Below, piece by piece: positions 60,467-64,000 of a DNA stretch of 64,000 bases (position 1 is the stretch's first letter; every line of letters starts with the position of its first letter). The stretch comes from Mycolicibacterium holsaticum DSM 44478 = JCM 12374 (GTDB taxonomy: Bacteria; Actinomycetota; Actinomycetes; Mycobacteriales; Mycobacteriaceae): NCBI RefSeq assembly GCF_019645835.1, contig NZ_CP080998.1, forward strand, positions 1,860,001-1,924,000, written 5' to 3'. The position numbers were made by a program, and so were the translations under genes. The notes beneath the pieces were generated by a model. It searched no databases and was not told the origin of the DNA. It saw nothing but the letters and a program-made list of their open reading frames with translations.

Positions 60467-61891
60467 GTGAAGAGCACCGTCGAGAAGTTGAGCCCGACCC
60501 GGGTTCGCATCAACGTGGAGGTGCCCTTCACTGAGCTCGAGCCGGAGTTCGACCGCGCTTTCCAGCAGCTGGCCAAGCAGGTGCGGCTGCCCGGCTTCCG
60601 CCCCGGCAAGGCGCCCCGCAAGCTGCTGGAGGCCCGCGTCGGCCGCGAGGCGATGCTGGATCAGGTGGTCAGCGACGCGGTGCCGGGCCGCTACTCCGAG
60701 GCGGTGACGACGACGCAGGTGAACCCGATCGGGCAGCCCGAGATCGAGATCACCAAGAAGGAGTACGGCGAGGACCTGGTCTTCACCGCCGAGGTCGACG
60801 TCCGCCCCGACATCGAGCTGCCCGACCTCGAGAGCCTCAAGATCTCCGTGGACCCCATCGAGGTGACCGACGAGGAGGTCGACGCCGAGCTGCAGTCGCT
60901 GCGCGCCCGCTTCGGCACCCTGAGCGGGTTGGACCGCGCCGCGCAGGACGGCGACTTCGTCTCCATCGACCTGTCGGGTTCGATCGACGGCGAGGAGCTG
61001 CCCGAGGCCGCCACCGAAGGGTTGTCGCACGAGGTCGGATCCGGCCAGCTGATCGACGGCCTCGACGAGGCGATCGTCGGGCTCAAGGAGGGCGAGAGCC
61101 GGGTCTTCACCACCAAGCTGGCCGCCGGCGAGCACGCGGGCAAGGAGGCGCAGGTCACCGTCACCGTCAAGTCGGTGAAGGAACGTGAACTGCCCGAACC
61201 CGACGACGACTTCGCCCAACTGGCAAGCGAATTCGACACCATCGACGAGCTGCGTAACAGCCTTCGCGAGCAGGTGCAGCGCACCAAGCGGGTGCAGCAG
61301 GCCGAGCAGATCCGCGACAAGACGTTGGAGACCTTGCTCGAGCAGGTGGAGGTGCCGCTGCCGGAGAACGTGGTGCAGGCCCAGGTCGACGACACCCTGC
61401 ACAGCGCGATCCACAGCCTCGACCACGACGAGGCGCGCTTCGCCGAACTGCTGGAATCCCAGGGCAGCAGCCGCGAGGAGTTCGACGCCGACGCCCGCAG
61501 CAACGCGGAGAAGGCGATCAAGACCCAGCTGCTGGTGGACGCGATCGCCGACAAGCTCGAGGTCCAGGTCGGCCAGAACGACATCACCGAACGTCTGGTG
61601 CTGATGTCGCAGCAGTACGGCATGGAACCGCAGCAGCTGCTGCAGGCCCTGCAGCAGAACAACCAGCTGCCTGCGATGTTCGCCGACGTGCGCCGGGGGT
61701 TGGCCGTAGCCGCCGTCGTGCGGGGCGCCACCGTCACCGACAGCGACGGCAACGAGATCGACACCACCGAGTTCTTCGGCCGCCCCGATGAGCAGGCGCC
61801 GGCCGAGGCGGAGACCGAAGCCGCGGACGCATCGGACGCAGAGGCCCCCGCCGCCGAGGAAGCCGGCGAGGAACCCGCCGACGCCAAGTGA
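60467..61891 (+). CDS. tig: Trigger factor
   Basis: 474 residues. The N-terminal ribosome-binding domain has the signature region around [12 protein letters not shown]; the FKBP-type domain (about 150-245: [37 protein letters not shown]) follows, then the helical chaperone arms and an acidic Glu/Ala-rich tail. It folds nascent chains at the ribosome exit. GTG at 60467 with GAAGGAG six bases upstream is chosen over a TTG at 60452 that lies within that site. It precedes clpP1P2 as in Rv2462c. Confidence 0.96.
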   Translation: MKSTVEKLSPTRVRINVEVPFTELEPEFDRAFQQLAKQVRLPGFRPGKAPRKLLEARVGREAMLDQVVSDAVPGRYSEAVTTTQVNPIGQPEIEITKKEYGEDLVFTAEVDVRPDIELPDLESLKISVDPIEVTDEEVDAELQSLRARFGTLSGLDRAAQDGDFVSIDLSGSIDGEELPEAATEGLSHEVGSGQLIDGLDEAIVGLKEGESRVFTTKLAAGEHAGKEAQVTVTVKSVKERELPEPDDDFAQLASEFDTIDELRNSLREQVQRTKRVQQAEQIRDKTLETLLEQVEVPLPENVVQAQVDDTLHSAIHSLDHDEARFAELLESQGSSREEFDADARSNAEKAIKTQLLVDAIADKLEVQVGQNDITERLVLMSQQYGMEPQQLLQALQQNNQLPAMFADVRRGLAVAAVVRGATVTDSDGNEIDTTEFFGRPDEQAPAEAETEAADASDAEAPAAEEAGEEPADAK

Positions 61892-61988
61892 CGCTGTGAG
61901 CGAACGCGGCCCCTCTGGGGACTGCGCGACGGCGCTGGTTGGTTAGTGTCGGTGAGAACGAGACTTTGACAGAAAGCAGGTACCAGTC

Positions 61989-62600
61989 GTGACTGACATG
62001 CGGTCGAACGGCCACGGGCTCAACCTCGTCGACTCGGTGTATGAGCGGTTGCTGTCCGAGCGGATCATCTTCTTGGGCTCGCAGGTGGACGACGACATCG
62101 CGAACAAGCTGTGCGCGCAGATTCTGCTGCTCGCCGCCGAAGATCCCACCAAGGACATCCACCTCTACATCAACTCGCCCGGCGGTTCGATCAGCGCCGG
62201 CATGGCCGTCTACGACACGATGGTGCTGGCGCCGTGCGACATCGCCACCTACGGCATGGGCATGGCCGCGTCGATGGCGCAGTTCCTGCTCGCCGCCGGA
62301 ACCAAGGGCAAGCGGTTCGCGCTGCCGCACGCCCGGATCCTGATGCACCAGCCGCTGGGCGGTGTGACGGGCAGCGCCTCGGATATCGCCATCCAGGCCG
62401 AGCAGTTCGCGGTCATCAAAAAGGAGATGTTCCGGCTCAACGCCGAGTTCACCGGGCAGACCATCGAACGCATCGAAGCCGATTCCGACCGCGACCGCTG
62501 GTTCACCGCGCAGGAAGCGCTCGAATACGGGTTCGTCGACCACATCATCACCAGCGCGTCAGTCAACGGCCAAGGACCGGGAGCAGGACTAGACAAATGA
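61989..62600 (+). CDS. clpP1: ATP-dependent Clp protease subunit ClpP1
   Basis: 203 residues. Catalytic Ser in GMAASMAQF (S95 from the GTG start) and His in ILMHQPLGG (H120), with the Asp further on. GTG at 61989 is used; ATG at 61998 is an alternative. It forms the mixed ClpP1P2 tetradecamer with the next gene product, needed for growth in mycobacteria. A TAGTGT at 61944-61949 is a possible -10. Confidence 0.96.
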   Translation: MTDMRSNGHGLNLVDSVYERLLSERIIFLGSQVDDDIANKLCAQILLLAAEDPTKDIHLYINSPGGSISAGMAVYDTMVLAPCDIATYGMGMAASMAQFLLAAGTKGKRFALPHARILMHQPLGGVTGSASDIAIQAEQFAVIKKEMFRLNAEFTGQTIERIEADSDRDRWFTAQEALEYGFVDHIITSASVNGQGPGAGLDK

Positions 62601-63256
62601 CCGATCACATCCATCCGTCTCTGGACGCCCGCCTGCAACCCCAGGCCCGCTACATTCTGCCGTCGTTCATCGAGCACTCCAGCTTCGGCGTCAAGGAGTC
62701 CAACCCGTACAACAAACTCTTCGAGGAACGCATCATCTTCCTCGGCGTGCAGGTTGACGACGCCTCGGCCAACGACATCATGGCCCAGTTGCTGGTGCTG
62801 GAGTCGCTGGATCCCGACCGCGACATCACCATGTACATCAACTCACCGGGCGGCTCGTTCACGTCGCTGATGGCGATCTACGACACCATGCAGTACGTGC
62901 GCGCCGACATCCAGACGGTGTGCCTGGGCCAGGCCGCGTCGGCCGCCGCGGTGCTGCTGGCCGCGGGCACCGCGGGCAAGCGACTCGCACTGCCCAACGC
63001 CCGCGTCCTGATCCACCAGCCGGCGCTGTCCGGCGTCATCCAGGGCCAGTTCTCCGACCTGGAGATCCAGGCCGCGGAGGTGGAGCGGATGCGCACCTTG
63101 ATGGAGACGACGCTGGCCCGCCACACCGGTAAGACACCCGAGCAGATCCGCAAGGACACCGACCGCGACAAGATCCTCACCGCCGAGGACGCCAAGGAGT
63201 ACGGGATCATCGACACGGTGCTGGAGTACCGCAAGCTCTCGGCGCAGACCGCCTGA
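62597..63256 (+). CDS. clpP2: ATP-dependent Clp protease subunit ClpP2
   Basis: 219 residues. Catalytic Ser in GQAASAAAV (S115) and His in [10 protein letters not shown] (H140). The ATG overlaps the clpP1 stop (ATGA), ensuring equal synthesis of both rings. The N-terminal extension ([17 protein letters not shown]) is the ClpP2 type that docks ClpX/ClpC1. Confidence 0.96.
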   Translation: MTDHIHPSLDARLQPQARYILPSFIEHSSFGVKESNPYNKLFEERIIFLGVQVDDASANDIMAQLLVLESLDPDRDITMYINSPGGSFTSLMAIYDTMQYVRADIQTVCLGQAASAAAVLLAAGTAGKRLALPNARVLIHQPALSGVIQGQFSDLEIQAAEVERMRTLMETTLARHTGKTPEQIRKDTDRDKILTAEDAKEYGIIDTVLEYRKLSAQTA

Positions 63257-63353
63257 GCCCGTCACCAATCGCGTCAATCCGCGCTGCGTCAAACCCCGCG
63301 TATGGCAGGCTTTCACGGCAGCCATTCGGGGGATCAGACGGCAGGAGAGCGTA

Positions 63354-63677
63354 GTGCGGGTGGGCAGACGACTGTGTGCCGTGATGGCCACGGGAGCCAT
63401 GGCGTTGGCGCTTCAGGTGGTTTCGCCGGCGGTGGGTCACGCCGACGAGGTGTGCCCGGCCGGAACCTATTGGGACGTCTACACCGACCAGTGTGTGCCG
63501 TACTCGGCTGTCGACGTGTATTGGAACCCGACCCCGATCCTGGGCCCCAACCCGGTCCTGGGGCCGGCGGGTCCCGTCGGCGTCGGAGGTGTGGTGGGTC
63601 CGGTCGGGCCCGGTCCGGTGGGGCCAGGCCCGGTGGGCCCGGGGCCGGTCGGACCCGGAGGTCCGGGCCGGCGGTAA
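63354..63677 (+). CDS. Secreted Gly/Pro/Val-repeat protein
   Basis: 107 residues. A signal peptide (LCAVMATGAMALALQVVSPAVGHA) is followed by a short Cys-containing module (CPAGTYWDVYTDQCVP) and a C-terminal run of GPVGP-type repeats from about residue 63 to the end. GTG start with a GGAG-like site upstream. Small exported proteins of this shape occur in mycobacteria without known function. The repeat end is low-complexity, so homology searches there would be unreliable. Confidence 0.65.
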   Translation: MRVGRRLCAVMATGAMALALQVVSPAVGHADEVCPAGTYWDVYTDQCVPYSAVDVYWNPTPILGPNPVLGPAGPVGVGGVVGPVGPGPVGPGPVGPGPVGPGGPGRR

Positions 63678-63994
63678 GCCCGACGCCTGCGCTGCGGGGG
63701 CGGCGCCGCTCGCGGTGGATATCTGCGCAGCGACGGGTACTTTGGTTGCGGACGGCTCCCGAAGCGGTAACGGCGGCGACACGCCAGGGACACAGTGCGC
63801 GTTCCGCACAGTTATCGGGGTTGTCAGACGATATGTTGGCGCGACAGATGAATACCAAAGACGCGATTCGGCATTATCGGTCGCACCGTGTAGTGACAAG
63901 CGGGTAGCGTCGGGACCATCCCTTAGGAAAAGCCCGACGCGAAGCACACAAGAAGATTCAGTACCAACTGCGAGGAAAGTAGGACCCCACCACC
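63678..63994. other. Intergenic region before a further gene
   Basis: This 317-bp stretch shows no convincing coding frame on either strand. TAGCGT at 63905-63910 is a possible -10, without a good -35. AGGAAAGTAGGA lies just before the ATG at 63995, so it is probably the leader of the gene that starts at the window edge. Confidence 0.4.
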
Positions 63995-64000
63995 ATGGCG
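63995..64000 (+). CDS. Possible start codon of a gene cut by the window end
   Basis: ATGGCG at the last six bases follows a purine-rich AGGAAAGTAGGA at suitable distance. Nothing can be said of the product. Confidence 0.35.

Noticed and set aside
63600..63676. GPVGP-encoding repeats as a possible CRISPR or tandem DNA repeat
   Set aside because: The short repeats are in frame within a small secreted protein and have no spacers.

Overview
The window is high-GC DNA with the gene order, start codons (many GTG/TTG), ATGA/GTGA overlaps and protein families of a mycobacterium. An mce operon, the mycothiol-linked DsbA-like reductase, GlbO, SsbB, EttA and the ClpP1/ClpP2 pair are all present. The backbone matches, in inverted orientation, the M. 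tuberculosis block from about Rv2484c to Rv2460c. A fast-growing environmental species (Mycolicibacterium type) is most likely, because large catabolic additions interrupt the backbone.

Layout. 1-6.6 kb: lipid genes (end of a wax ester synthase/DGAT, a HAD-PlsC fusion, PlsB2) and a CopD-CtaG membrane protein. 6.8-15.0 kb: ssbB, ettA, the 180-kDa NAD-glutamate dehydrogenase, a hotdog thioesterase and a conserved unknown protein. 15.2-47.0 kb: an accessory block of about 32 kb sits between the Rv2474c-like gene and aglA. 47.1-56.9 kb: backbone again (aglA, glbO, HNH protein, two small genes that I associate with the respiratory supercomplex, pepN, DsbA-like reductase, rpiB, nei2). 57.1-60.0 kb: an acyl-CoA ligase and acyl-CoA dehydrogenase pair. 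60.1-63.3 kb: tRNA-Gly, tRNA-Pro, tig, clpP1, clpP2. The window ends just inside the start codon of a further possible gene.

The accessory block looks like one regulon for uptake and oxidation of a hydrophobic aromatic or N-heteroaromatic compound. It holds a StyA-StyB fused flavin monooxygenase and an unfused StyA relative, a molybdenum hydroxylase (CoxL/S/M type), a FAD ring hydroxylase, an extradiol-type dioxygenase, FAH, RidA and cupin proteins, a nitronate-monooxygenase-like protein, a CocE-type hydrolase, an SDR, an acyl-CoA ligase and a complete YrbE-Mce transporter operon. Two close GntR/FCD paralogues are the first and last genes of the long minus-strand operon.

The most striking signal is regulatory. 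The palindrome TTTGATCAAA occurs exactly four times, always between genes of this block. Each copy is paired with a one-mismatch copy whose centre lies exactly 52 bp away. These four twin operators sit at araC/SDR, gntR/styA, the hydrolase-dioxygenase unit and the fadD-mce unit, and so tie import and catabolism together. I see no insertion sequence, integrase or CRISPR array.
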